From assembly GCA_018398765.1 (NCBI GenBank), contig JAHBMJ010000399.1, positions 62,501 to 126,500 on the forward strand: 64,000 bases of DNA, given 5' to 3'. The position numbers were made by a program, and so were the translations under genes. Source of the stretch: Chromera velia (Eukaryota > Sar > Chromeraceae). Positions 45,637 to 59,000 of this stretch are shown in pieces. The notes below the pieces were generated by a model. The model made no database searches and was not told where the DNA came from. It worked only from the letters and a program-made list of their open reading frames with translations. Within the stretch, counting starts at the first letter, position 1. Each line of letters begins with the position of its first letter.

Positions 45637-48600
45637 TCAAACCCCCGGACGAGGAGCCAGGTCTCCAAGCAAGTCTGCAAGGAGACCCTCCAACGCCGCC
45701 AGCCTTCGGGCTGATTGGTCGCCGGACTCAGTAGCGGAAGAAGCAGCAGCAGCAGCAGCAGCCTGAGCAGAACTGAAACCTTGCTGCCCTCCCCCCACGA
45801 CCGCAGCGCTGCTCGAAGAAGAAGAAGAAGATGAAGAAGAGGCAGAGGAGAGGAAGGCGGAGACCGCAGCAGCTGCTGAGGGTCTGCCGAGGGCTGCAGA
45901 GATTCGCTGCTGAGTCAAATCTCCAGCAGCAGCAGCAGCAGGACTGCAAGATCCAGACCGTGCCAGTGTCTCCCTCTGTCTAAGTTGTTGCCCCCCCCCA
46001 CCGCCGTCTGCAGGAAGACCCAAGCCTCCTCCATGCACCTCAGGATCATCCAAGATCCTCCTGGACGGATGGCATTGCCCCCCAACAATGTCACCCGCAC
46101 GACGGGGGTGCACATAATGAGGCAGTGGGTTTTCTCCTTCTGCTTGTAAACCCTCTGATTCAGGCTGCCGCCTTCCTGCGTTCTCTCTTCTCTGTCTCTT
46201 CCGTCTTTCCTCCTCACAGACGGAGGCAGAAGAAGAGGAAGCAGCTGCCGTCTTCTCCGTGTTCTTTTTATTCTTCCAAACCCCCTTTTCATGATTGTCT
46301 TCCGCCCTCCTTCCCCGAACGTACGAGTCACGCAGTCGTGATGCATGCATGCACTCTCGACGCAATTCTCCCACAGGCCGCTTCGACCGGCTCCCCCCTG
46401 CATGCCGCTGCCGAGGTTCCCCCCCCCCCTCTCTCTCTGCATGTGCAGATCGGGGGGAGGGGGATGATGCCCTCCTCTGCCGATCATGCTGCTGCTGCTG
46501 CTGCTGCTGCTGCCGAGGCTGTCCATGTGGATCTCGCATGTCGGGAGGATTTGGAGCTTTCGTTTCCATTTCCTCATCATCATTGTCTTCGTTTCCTTTT
46601 CCTTCCTGCTCCTCTAACCCTGCCCTTCTTCCTCCCCCTCCACGCCCTCCTGCTCCCCCATTCTCTGCAGTGCCTGCTGACGCTCTGGATGATGAACTAT
46701 GAGAAGGCGCAGCGAAAACGTCACAACGAGAGGAAGAAGACGAAGAAGAGGAAGCGACACCTCTCTGTTGAGTGTCCGGCTGTCTCTTCTTCTTTCTCTT
46801 CCAAGCCGGGGCGGCAACTACTCGCAGGAGGGACCCCTTAACCCCTCTGTTGTCCTCCACGAGTGCCGCCCCCGCGCGGGACAGCCCCTCTGACTCTCCT
46901 TCCTTCTCCCTCTCTTTTCCGTTTCTCTGCTGTCCTTTGTCTCTTTGATGCGTTGAAGAAGCTGCAGACGCAGATGACGCCCCTCCATGCGCTGCCCAGT
47001 CTCCCCCCTTTTGTGTGTCGATGCCTTTTTTTCCCTTCCTACCCCACCTCCCCTCAGGTTCAGATTCGGATGAGGAATCCGAAATGTCGATAATCTCCGT
47101 CTGCTGAGAGGCCGACGTTTGGCCAGAGGGGGACCTGTGGGTAGACACGAAAGGTCTGTCTCTCTCTCTCCCCCCTACCCTCTCTCTAGAGAGACCCGGA
47201 GCATTGGGGAAGATCCCTCGCTCTCGATCTCTTTCTCCCTCGGCGGTTCGGGGGGAAAAGGTTCGTCTTCTTTTCTTCTGCCCATCTCCCTCGAGCTCCC
47301 TCTCCCTCGGCTGTTGTTGCTGTGAACTTCGGTGAGGCCGGCTTTGGCTCTGATTCTCCTCCGCTGCCCCCTTTTCTCTTTCCCTTCCTCCACCTCTGCC
47401 TGTCCTCTCTTTTTCTCTGATCTCTCTCTCGTCTCGGTGCTCCTGCTGCTGCTGACGGCTTCTTTTTCGGTCACTCTGACGAGCTTCTCCTGCAGCAGCA
47501 GCAGAAGCGGCAGCAGTGCCATGACGACTTCTGCCCTCATGCTCCAGAGGCACGCCCCCAGCGGCACGATGATCAGAGACCGCCCCCCTCCTCCTCCCCA
47601 CCAGTCTCCTCAATTCTCCTCTCGTTTCCTCCTCCTGTGCCCACACCTCTTGAACAGGCTCGGCTTCTCTCTCCCGTCTCTCTGTGTCTCTGTCTCTGTC
47701 TGTTGGTTCGATCAAATTTTGTGTGGGAGGAAATGAGCTGGAGGTGGCGGAGGAAGACTTGAGAGAAGCCGAGGCAGAGAGCGACAGGGGCAGTGTTGGG
47801 TCTCCAAACGGATTCTCTAAACTTCCCTGCTCACCCACTTCAAACACCCCCCCCTCCCCTCCACCTCTCACGCCTCTGAGTCTCGAGGTATCCCGATCAG
47901 CAGAGAGGGAGACGGGCTGGGTGAGAGGTCTCTCTTGATCCCCCTCTTTTTCCTCCTCTTGATCTCCCCTTGCCCTTTCTCTCTGCACCCCATCACCCCC
48001 CTCCATATCCACATCTTCAGCCCCACCCTCACCCTCTTCCTCTGTTCCCGTCTCCGTCTCTCTCTCTCTTCTCCCCCCTGTCCGACCAACCCGCCCTGCA
48101 GGAAGAGGGCCCCCTCTCCCCCCCCCCTCCCCCTCCCCAGCAGGTGCCTCTGGTTGGGAGACGCACGGGAAGAGGTCAACGAGGAACCCGCAACTCCTTG
48201 AAGGCCCCTCTCGCTCTCGGGGACGAGTCGGGGGCTCAGAAGACAAGAGGGGGGACCGCAGGGGTGATACAAGGTCAAAGGAAGACCGCAGAAAAGCCCC
48301 AGAGGGCCTTCCCGTTCTAGGGGGGGGAACTCTCTCTTCTGCAGGGGGTCTCTGCAGGGAATCATGCAAGGGAGATATGGGGGGGGGGAGCTCCTCGTCA
48401 TCTCGCCCACCCACAGGAGCTGCCCTAGCGCTGTTCCTGCTGTTGTTGGCCTCCATTCCCTCCAGACCCCCTATAAGGACACGCGGAGGGTCCAGAAGTC
48501 CTCTTCCCAAGCCCTCAACACCCCCTTCTTCTTCTTCTTCTCTTTCTTGCCTGGGCCCTCTGTGGTCCCTTTCTTGCCTGGGCCCTCTGTGGTCCCATCT

Positions 48601-51600
48601 TCCCTTCTGGTTTTGTTCAGAGACAGAGGGGTCTCGGGGAGATCCCTCCACTCGTCCTGCTGATCTTCTTCTGTCTCTTCTCATTCCTTCCGTATCCTCT
48701 CCCTCCTGCTGCTGGTGTTGGGGGTCTCTGGAAAGGACAACTTTGGGACTGTCAGCAGGAGATGTGAAGGGAAATTCTCGGGAGGGGTCCTCCTGTCTCT
48801 CTCTCACATCAGATTCTTCACTCCTCATGTCCCTCTGGCCCTCTACCTCTTCCTGGCGGGGTTCTCCGGAATGCCCCCGCTCCTGTGGCTCTGCTGCTGC
48901 TGCTCCACTCTCATGCTCTTCTTCTCCCTCTGCACCAACACCCTCGTCGACAACCGCAGGCGCATGCTGCTGTATCGCAGGAGGGACCGCAGGAGCCTCC
49001 TCGGAGATTCGATTTTGGTCTTCATCTGGATGTCTTGAGACAGACCGAGAGAGCGAGGGGAAGGGAGACGGAGGGGGCTGATCAGAAGGGGGAGGAGTGT
49101 CGCCTCGTTGTTGTCGGGTGGGTTTGTGGTGTTCATCTGCGGGGTGTGGGTGCGGTCTGCACGGGGGCGAGGGGGCACCTTCCCTTTCCTCTTCTGTAAG
49201 CTGGCTCTGTTCAGCTTCCCCTGTTGTTGGCTTGCCGGGGCACCTCTCCAGAGTATTCTGGGGCCTCTGACCAGGGCAGGGCGGTGCTTGCTGCTGCTGC
49301 CGAGACTCTGGTTGATCAGCCTGTAAGGGCTCATCGGAGTTTTGGGTGGAGATGGGAGGGGCAGAGGGGCGGGAGGCAGAGGAGGGCGGCAGGGACGCAG
49401 ACGCAGAAGCGCTCCTTCCCTCTCCACTTCGAGACAGAGACGGGGGCATAAGTTGAGGGGGGGGGGGGGGGCCTCCTTTGGGATTCTGCATCGACAGCGT
49501 GGGGGGATTTTGTGATTCGACTGCAGGGGGAAGAGTAAAGAGGGACCGAGAGGACAGGTGAGAAGGCGGAGCTTCCCCACTACTCGGCTGCCCACCATTG
49601 GCACTCTCCTGCTGACTTTGAGATTGCGATTGGCTCTGTGACTCTCCTTGCGGGCGCACAATGCACCCTTCAGCAGCCACAGCTGCAACTATACCCGCCC
49701 CCATTTCACCTCCCATCTCTCCTTCTTCTCTCGAAGCCGCGCCTGCATTTCCATCCCTTTCTCTCTCCCTCTCCTCCACCTCTTTGTCCTTGTCTCTCTC
49801 TCCATGCAGGACCTCAGCATCATCCTCCGTTGCTTCTCCTCCTCCATCTGTCCCTTCTTTCTGCACCTTCCATGCCTTTCCTCTCTGCTGTCTCTCAGGA
49901 GAGGCAAGGACTGCACTCCTATCAGCACCTGCCGCTCCCTCGTCTTGTTCTTGTGCTGTTTCTCTCTCGCCTTCTTTTGGGGTCTCTCCATCCGATTCGT
50001 GCGGCTCTTCTTCTTCTTCTTCTCTTTCTCTAACAACACCTCTGCTCTCGCTCTCCCCCTCCCCCCCTCTATGGTTCATTCCCCCCCCTTTCTCCTGTGA
50101 CGGCAGACAGTCAGCGACCGGGTCGATGTACCGAATGCGGGAGGAGAGGGGCGTCGAGGACCTCCCGTCTGAAGAGGCGACACTGACACTGGGCGTCTCT
50201 CTCTGTCCGTCTCTCTCCCTGCATCCTCTCTGTCTCTCCCTCTGCCGACGCACGAGGGCAGGAGCAAGGGGGGCCCTCCGAGAAGGGAAAGAGAAAGCGT
50301 CAACAGAGGGATCGTCGGAAGAGTCCTCACAGCCACCTGACAGAGAACCGGCAAGGAGACCCACTTGGCCGCCCTGTCTCTGTCCCTGTCTGCCTGCTGC
50401 TGCTGCTGCTGAGATCTGCTGAGCCTTCCCTCTGCTAGCTGTTCCTCCTCGCCTGTCTTCTGTACTGTCCCCTTCTGGCCTCTGCCTGTGCTCACGGCAA
50501 GCGAATGAAGAGACACGATGAGCATGAGGGTCCCCTCTTCGGCCCCGTGTTGGGTGAATCGAACTGACGGGACTGGGGGGGGGCATTTGACGTCGAGCCC
50601 TGTCTTCCTCTTCTTCCTGTTGTCGTTGAGGAGAAGTGGGGGCCTCGTGCTGCTTCTGTTGCTGAGGGGACACCGGTTGCGTCTCTGAAGGGCCCCGTAT
50701 GTGGCTCGCGGGAGACCCGGAGAGGGGGGCAGGGGAGGCGGGGGGCCGTTGGGGGGACATTGCAGAGGCCCCCCCTTTTTCTTCCCTTCTTGTCCCCCCA
50801 CCGTCTGCCTCAGTGTCCTCTCCGCTCACGGCGTCCAAATCTTCAGCAGAAGAGGGAGAGGGAGGAACAGCCTGAGACGGGGGGAGTTTGGAGGGAGAGG
50901 CTGGGGGAGCAGGGAAAGAAGACTGGAGACGATCATCACCTCTTTGGCCATGCCCAGAGGGAGGTATGGCACTCCCGTCAGGATTTTGCAGCAGCAGTTC
51001 ATCTGCATTGTTGTTGGGCTGCTCTCTTGTTTGATTCGCTTGAGGTTTTTTGAATGAGATCAGGCTGCTTGACAGAAGGGCCCCTTGCCCACTCTCTCGA
51101 CGCCGTCTGTCTTTTTCCTCCTCTTCCCTCTCTCTCTCTTTGTCTTTGTTGAACAGCACAAAGGGAAGTGCAGAACCTTCCTGAGACCCCAAGTGAATGC
51201 GCCTCCCCCCGTGTGAGGAAGAAGAGAGGGACACAGAAGAGGAGAAACGGTGAGACGACGAAAAAAGAGAAGAGGACCCAAAGAAACAACGGGGGGGAGG
51301 CGAGAGATTCCCCTCCCCCTCTTTTGCCTGCTCTTTCTCTTTCTCTTTCTGCCCCCTTTCCAACAGACTCTCTCCTCCTCCTCCTTCCTCTTCTGCTTCT
51401 TCTCTATCTTTATTTTCCTCCCCTTCACCCATCTTTTCCACACTCCCCTCAATGCCCTCCTCTCTTGCCACTGCATACCCTCTCCATCTATGGAGCGTCA
51501 AAACACCCCCCCTTCCTCTCTCTCCCTCCCTTGCCACCGCACCCACCTCCTTCCCTCTCTCCTTCTCCTTCTTCCCCTCTTTCAGGTTGGAGCGAAATTG

Positions 51601-52315
51601 GGAGAGAGACAGAGAACCAGACTCAAACACTGCAGCAGCAGCGGCGGCGGCCACAGGCACGTACGCAGAACCGGCACAACACATGCCCTGACTCGGCGAC
51701 GAAGTATCAACAGCAGCATCAGCAGAACGGGCACGGGGCTGTGTCGGCGTGATGCTTTCAGACGCCGCTGATGGTTTGGGGTCAGGGTAGGGTCTCATGA
51801 CATGCCCTGCGTCCTGCTCTTTCAAATTGTCTTTCTGTTTCTTCTTCTTCCTTTGCGTCTTTGTGTTCAGATTCTCTTGTGACTGGGAGGAGTCATTCTC
51901 CTTGTCCTTCTCTGAATCCTCGTCTTCCTCTTCCTCTGTCAGAAAAGAGGATTCATGATGGCTGGAAGGCTCAACTGGGGCCCTTCTCTGCAGTTGACAG
52001 ATCTCTCTCTGCTCCTCTCCGTCTCTCTCAACACGATTGTCCTCCCCCCCCTCTCTTCCTCTTACCTCACGCACACCAACCACACCTCCTTCCTCTTCAC
52101 CCCCTCTTTTGATCCTCGTGTTCCTGTTATGGGATGATTCCTCTTCCTCTTGTACACCCGCGGTAGCACGGCCCGTCTGCCTCTCCACTCCCCCTCCTTC
52201 TCTCTGGGGAGGAGAGTCAGAGGCTAGAGAAGACGAAGAGACGGACTCCGGAGGGGACGCCTCACCGCTCCCTCTCACTCGGCCTCTCTGGCGAAGGCAC
52301 GGACGCTTCAAGTGG
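45637..52315 (-). CDS. 6.7-kb terminal exon encoding 2,225 disordered residues
   Basis: The exon begins after TTCCTTCATTGCAG and stays open for 2,225 codons, very unlikely by chance. It carries poly-Ser, poly-Ala, poly-Gln and Arg/Glu blocks, no recognisable domain, and a 9-aa duplication DHRGPRQER at 48535-48600 (a 27-bp tandem repeat). The antisense strand also has several long frames because of the biased composition. It joins the preceding exon in phase (AG + C). Confidence 0.8.
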
Positions 52316-54033
52316 CTGCAATGAAGGAAGGAAGGGAGGAAGGAAGGAAGAGGGCAAGGGAGGAAATGAGAGGGGAAGGGAGGGGGGGGTGACACGTGCT
52401 CTCAAGTTGTACGATAGAGAGACAAACGAACACACAGCTTTCATGATCTGTCTTTTCCTTTCCTTTTCTTGACAGATCATCGACCGGCATGCAGACTCCG
52501 TGTTCTCTCACAGACGGAAAGACACACATACAGGGACAGAGACAGACACGGACAGACGGTATTACTCATCTTCTTTTTTCTTTCGCCCTTTCAAGACATG
52601 CAGCCAAAACATGAGTCGAGGGTGGATGGTTCACACACACACCCGGCTGCATGCATGACAAGATTACAAGCGATCGGTTGACTGACTCAATTAATGCAGC
52701 GACCAAATCAATCAGTGGACCAACCAAACACCCAAACAGTCATCAACTATCTACCTGCGAATCCATCAAACACACACACAAAAGAAAGCCGACTAGTCCA
52801 TCGCTCGCTCTCTTTCTGACCTTTTCATAAATTGCGGCCCCAACCGGAAGCCCTCCCCTCTGTCTCCCTGTGTCCCTCTGATTCCAACTCCACCCCAACC
52901 TCCTGCAGAAGCAGAGTCGGGCCGCAGTGCCGCCGCAACACCCCCCCAAGGTGCGGGGAATGCGAAGGGGAGCCGGCTGCCGAAGGGATGAGGTCGTGGG
53001 GGAGCCTTCGGAAGGGCCCCGCGTTCTTCTTCTGCCCTTCTGCGTTGTCTTCCCGTCTGTGAGTCGATGTCGGTCAACTCACTGGAGCAGCCTGGAGAAG
53101 CCGCTGTGTGTGTGTGCTGAGGGTGCAAAGGAGCAGGACCGCACTCTCTCTCCAAGGGAGGATCGGGGGAGTCCGACGGCCCTGCCTCAGTGGGCCCGTC
53201 TGGCTGTGCCGGCGCCCCTCTTGGCTTTTTGGGACCATTTAATTGTGCCGGGGCCCCTGTGGACTCTGGCGTGTCCAGACCCTCCATCGACATCGTCTCT
53301 TCCATTCCCTCTCCCTCTTCCCCCTCTTCTTCTTCTTCTGCTACTAGAGGTCCCACCATCCTTTCCGAGGAGAACGGAGAGTCTTCTAGAGAAGCCCCAG
53401 AGGCAGCGGAGGCACAGAGTTCCTCTGTGGGAGGGAACGGACTCGAGTTGTTGTTTTTTTGAGAATCCGCACAGGGCGATGAGGAAGAAGAACACGAACC
53501 CTCATTCCCATTCCCCCCCGTCTTCTTGGAGAACCTTCTTCCACTTCTTCCCCCTTTCCCTCCCCCCTCTCCGTCCTGTCCGAACTCTTCAGAGACCGGA
53601 GAGGCAGAAGAGGAAGCCTGGCGAGATGGGGGTCGGCCACCTGGAAGGAAGTAGGGAAGGAAAGGCAACAGCCACAGAGAAATCAACGAATGAATGACTG
53701 CGTGTTTGTTTGTTTGTTTGGGCGAACTGCATGTGTTGCAGTGGAACCTAGGAGGAAGGTCGCACGCGGGAGGGAAGGCGAAAGAAAAATGACACCACGA
53801 GTACTACGCTACGAGCAGGGACTGCAAGAGGGGGGCATCACGTGTGTGATTTTTCTCTTGCTTCTCCGCTGCTAGCGCTCAAACTTCCGGGTGTCTCTCT
53901 GCGTTTCTCTGTAAACGAGAGAAACAGAGAGAAAGAGACAAGAAGAGAAGAGAGGAGGAGCAAAGAGAAAAGAAAACGGGAGACAAAGAAATCTGTCACG
54001 CGCTCCGTCGTTCTCTACATTGCTCATCATCTT

Positions 54034-54071
<38 letters not shown>

Positions 54072-55959
54072 AGACACAGACACAGACACAGACACACACA
54101 GAGACACAGAGGGAGAAAGAGAGAGACAGACTGACGGAATGCGTATCTTTCCAAGGGCTGTCCTGAGGACCCGGAGCCAGAGGAAGGGGAGGGGGTCCCT
54201 CCAGGGTCGCCTTCTCTTTCCGTCTCCTTCCCCTTCCTTCTCTTCAATTTCAGCCAACTCTCTTCTGTGTCCCTTCCTTCTTCTCTACTCTCATGACCCC
54301 CTTCCTCTCTCCCCTCAAAGGCAGCCGCCACTTCTCCAGATACACTTCCTACCACCCCTAAAGGAAAGTCCCGACGACTCTGCGGCTGCCGATCTTCATC
54401 TCTTCCTCCTTTTTCTCCTACGCACATCCGAGTTCCCTCTTGTCTCTCCATACCCCGCCCTTTCCGCTTCTCCTTCCCCTTCACGGCGAGAGTACGGAGA
54501 CAAAACTTGGCCCGAGAGGGGAAGCTCCAGTCATCCTCTCCCTCTTCTTCTCCCTCCCGCTCGGCCTCTCCTCTGTCGTTTCCACAAGCTCCCCCCCCCT
54601 CTTCTTCTTCCTCCTCCAGAGGTGCCGTGTCGTCCTGCAAGAGAGGGAGGGCAGAACAGCACGGGACACAGTCACAACAACAAGAAGAAGAAGAAAAAGG
54701 AAACGAGTGGAGGGGGCAGGTGCGAATGGACGCGCAAATGAAGAGTGGCACAGCCGTGCGTGGAAGAAAGAGACGTACCAAGAGAGAAAGGACGGAAGAC
54801 AGTGAATGAGTCAGAGCTTGCCTGCCTGTCTGTCTGCCTGTCTGTCCACCTTCTCTTCACTCCTCCATGCAGAGACTCCGAATGGAGTTGGCATGAGACG
54901 ATCGAGGAGTCACTTAAGTGAGCGCATGCCGAAAGCACAAGCAAAACTCTTTCTTACTCATATCATTCAATTCCTCCTCAGAAACAGGCATCCAGAGCTC
55001 TCGTACATGCCGAAAGAGATCGAGGAAGGGTGGACGCAACCATCCCATTCTCATCACAAAAAAACCGGCACTCCGGTTCCTCAGCTTCTCTTTTTTCTTC
55101 AGACCGGCCGCAACAGATCGACGTACAATCTCTGCTTCTCCCCTCTCTCCCACAGGACGGGAACGCCCATGCTCAGCAGAAGAACGAGAGGCAGCAGCCG
55201 GAGAGGAAGATGAAGGACTAGAACGCAAGGGGGCAGGGGACACAGAGAGACGAGAGGAACCCGAACCCCCCCCCTGCTGTCTTCTGAGAATCCCCCCAAC
55301 AGCCCGAAGATCTCCAAGACCCTCCATCTCTCTCTCTATCTCCCACCCTCCTTCCGCCTCTCCAGATGGGTCGGGGAGAGGGAAAGAAAGAGACTCAAGT
55401 CCCATCAGCTCTCTGCACACACGCAAACGCCCACACACAGGTACAGAGACATACGGACGCACGAGCACGCACAGATCAGAAAGGACATTCAAAAAAGAAT
55501 CGAAAGGCGGAAGGAAGACTCTCAAAACCAGAGAAACCGGTCTGAGGGCGAAAGGTGATTCAAAGACCGTTGAGTTGGCCAGTCAGTCAGAGTGACTTTG
55601 TCAGCGCACTTCTACTTTGCTCTCAGTCTGTCTGTGAGTCCCCACACCCGCTGAGACGGAGCATCCCAACCTCTCTTGCCGTCCTTCCTTATCCCTCTTC
55701 CTCTCACCGATGGAGGCAGACAGATGTTAATCAATGAATGGAACGGAAAAAGGAAAACGTCAGAAGGATGCATGGAGGGAATCCTTGACTGACACCGTCC
55801 CAACCCTCCTTGCCTCCCCCCCTCCCCCTGTCCAGAATTAATGACTTACTGACAGACCAACCGAATCTCCTCCTCTTGACTGGCGGAAGCAAAGGGCAAA
55901 TCTCTCGTCATCGTTCTCATGTGGTTGGCCCTTTGCCTCTGCGTCATAAACAGCAAATG

Positions 55960-56043
<84 letters not shown>

Positions 56044-59000
56044 AGAAGACACACTTCCTTGCACATGCATGCACACACAGAGAGGCGTTTTGTGTTGAGG
56101 AAGCTGATTTGCCCAACGAGACAGGCGAACTGCTGCAAAGCTAGCCTCACAAACGAACGAACGAACAATCCACAGCCCATTCAACTTCCCCCCCCCCCCC
56201 CTCCCTCGCTCTCTGACTGACTGAATGCATACACTGACTGACCATTTTGACGGCCTCGTTGGCCCTCTGGACTGCTGCCCGCACGTCCGGGAGAGTGTCG
56301 ACGAAAGGAATTGTGCCTCCCCAGGGATACCCGTCTCCCCTCGGCCTCGGCCAATAGCCTCCTTGGGCCTGCACACAATTTATTTTCATAGAGAATTCTT
56401 TTGATGTAGAAATAAACACAGAAATAAATAAATAAATACAGGCCAGTAACCTCCTTGGGCCTGCACACAATTTATTTTCATACAGAATTCTTTTGATGTA
56501 GAAATAAATACAGAAATAAATAAGCACAGGCCAGTAGCCTCCTTGGGCCTGCACACAATTTATTTTCATACAGAATTCTTTTGATGTAGAAATAAATGCA
56601 GAAATAAATAAATAAATACAGGCCAGTAACCTCCTTGGGCCTGCACACAATTTGTTTTCATACACAATTCTTTTGATGTAGAAATAAATACAGAAATAAA
56701 TAAATACAGGCCAGTAGCCTCCTTGGGCCTGCACACAAAGGGGGCGAGAGGGGGAGGGGCAAGGCTGGTGGACAGGCCTGGGGATGAAAGCCCAAACAGC
56801 AAAAAGGACAGCAAGCAAGCAAGCAAGCATGTTTTGGATGAATGGAGTTCGACGGAAAAGAAAAGGAAGAGAAAAATGTCCAGTCGTCGGCAGGGAGGGA
56901 GGGGGACAGAAAGAAGCGAAAAGTTCCGCATGCACAGATTGCTTCGGAATGAAAGGATAGGTAAATGAGAATGGAAGAGGATATCACCAAGTGGTTCCTT
57001 CAGCAATTGCCAAATGAAATCAGGAAAACACTTCCGCTCTCTGTCGGTTTCGTGAAGTCAGAAGAAAACCCAGTCAGAGAAACCAATCTTTGACAAGCCA
57101 TGACATGCTAATTGAATCTCGAGAGGGGTGAAAACGGCCGACTGAAATAAACCCACCCACACACACACCCATCCCCCATGCATTCCACCCACTGAGCGAC
57201 CCACCTGGGATCTATCCACAAGCACCCGCCCAAAGTCCGCCCATGCATTTATTTTAATGAAATAATGAATAATTTAAATGAATTCTGCATGAAAATAAAT
57301 GAACAAACCCACCTGGGATCTATCCACAAGCACCCGCCCAAAGTCCGCCCATGCATTTATTTTAATGAAATAATGAATAATTTAAATGAATTCTGCATGA
57401 AAATAAATGAACAAACCCACCTGGGATCTATCCACAAGCACCCGCCCAAAGTCCGCCCATGCATTTATTTTAATGAAATAATGAATAATTTAAATGAATT
57501 CTGCATGAAAATAAATGAACAAACCCACCTGGGATCTATCCACAAGCACCCGCCCAAAGTCCGCCCATGCATTTATTTTAATGAAATAATGAATAATTTA
57601 AATGAATTCTGCATGAAAATAAATGAACAAACCCACCTGGGATCTATCCACAAGCACCCGCCCAAAGTCCGCCCATGCATTTATTTTAATGAAATAATGA
57701 ATAATTTAAATGAATTCTGCATGAAAATAAATGAACAAACCCACCTGGGATCTATCCACAAGCACCCGCCCGAAGTCCGCCACACCCACCACGGAGCCCC
57801 GCCTGCCGAGACGATCAGACCGAGTCTCCAACTCGCACACACGAAGCTCAACAACAGAACCTGTAGACACACAGACAGACAGACAGACAGACAGACAGAG
57901 AGCACAGACGAGAGAATGCAGACACGAAAAGATGCGCAAAAAGACAGACGGACGGACGATTCCTTCCGTGAGCAATTCGTTGAGACGCTCCGTACAACCA
58001 ACCACACGGAAGGAAGAACGTTCAATTGGATGGATCGATGCACATCCTCAAAAAGAACAAAGGAAAAGCATCCATACTGAAGGATCGGGAATGGAAGCTG
58101 CGCCAATGACCTTTGAAGGAAAAAACACACACCTTCTAGAGTCTGCAGTGCCCTGGGTGTCGCTTCGTTCCCTTCCAGCAACTCTCGGAGCACACCCTCA
58201 GGGAGACGCACTGCCATCACCTGGTGCCCATCCGACACATCCGCCTCCCTCTCCCCCCCTTGCTGCTGCTGGTAGTGGTGTGCTGCTGTTACTGGGAGGG
58301 TTGCAGGAGAACTCGAGGAAGAGGCATCGTTGAGAATCTTCTCGAGCCGGCAGGGGCGAGCACAGGGAGGTGGTCCTGCTGCACAGACAGACACCAACAC
58401 ACAGAGAGCTAGAGAAAAGAAAGTGACCGCAAGGCAGAGAGAGAGAGAGAGAGAGAGTTGAGTCGAACAACTAAAGGCCGAAGATCCTTCAAGGAACGCA
58501 GGTGCAGATTTTTTTATCTTTCAGGCAGGTGAGTCAGTCTCTGTGCACATGAAAGGAAATGAAGGAGGGCCCAAGAAGCTGGTACTTGCAGCTGAAACAC
58601 GCATGATGCATCTTTTCTTCCCGATCTCCATCTTTCGTTCCTATCCGTTCATGCTACTCGACTCCCATTTTCCGCTTCCTGACATGCCTTCCTCAGAGAA
58701 GGAAAAAGAAAAGTAAAGACACAAGAAAAGAGAGAAAGGAACGGCTGGGTGGGCCTGGACCGGTGGCCAGTCAGAGACAGATCTGATGTCCAACTGGTCT
58801 CTCTCTCTGTTATTTTTTTTCTCGATCCTTTCCCTTCTGACAGTTTGCTGTCCATCTAACCAGTTTCGGACACCAAGCAAAACAGCAGCAGCAGCAGCAG
58901 TCAACAAACACCAAGCAGCATCACGCGACTTGATCGAATGCACCTGTTAACAGCTTCGTTGTTGCGGCTCTTCTCTTTTCGAGAACAACATCAGTAGGTA

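Noticed and set aside
47332-50422. Multiple plus-strand ORFs over 100 aa
   Set aside because: Antisense frames kept open by the low-complexity sense exon of the giant gene; no splice support or family match.
54850-54875. 26-nt mini-exon of the giant gene
   Set aside because: It would fix the reading phase, but its acceptor lacks a pyrimidine tract, so it is mentioned as possible and not listed.
57204-57780. Possible CRISPR-like array
   Set aside because: The units are contiguous and identical with no variable spacers, and the genome is eukaryotic.
57265-58080. Plus-strand ORF with five perfect 36-aa repeats
   Set aside because: It is the antisense reading of the 108-bp junction array; the unit happens to be a multiple of three. 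The gene here is on the minus strand.
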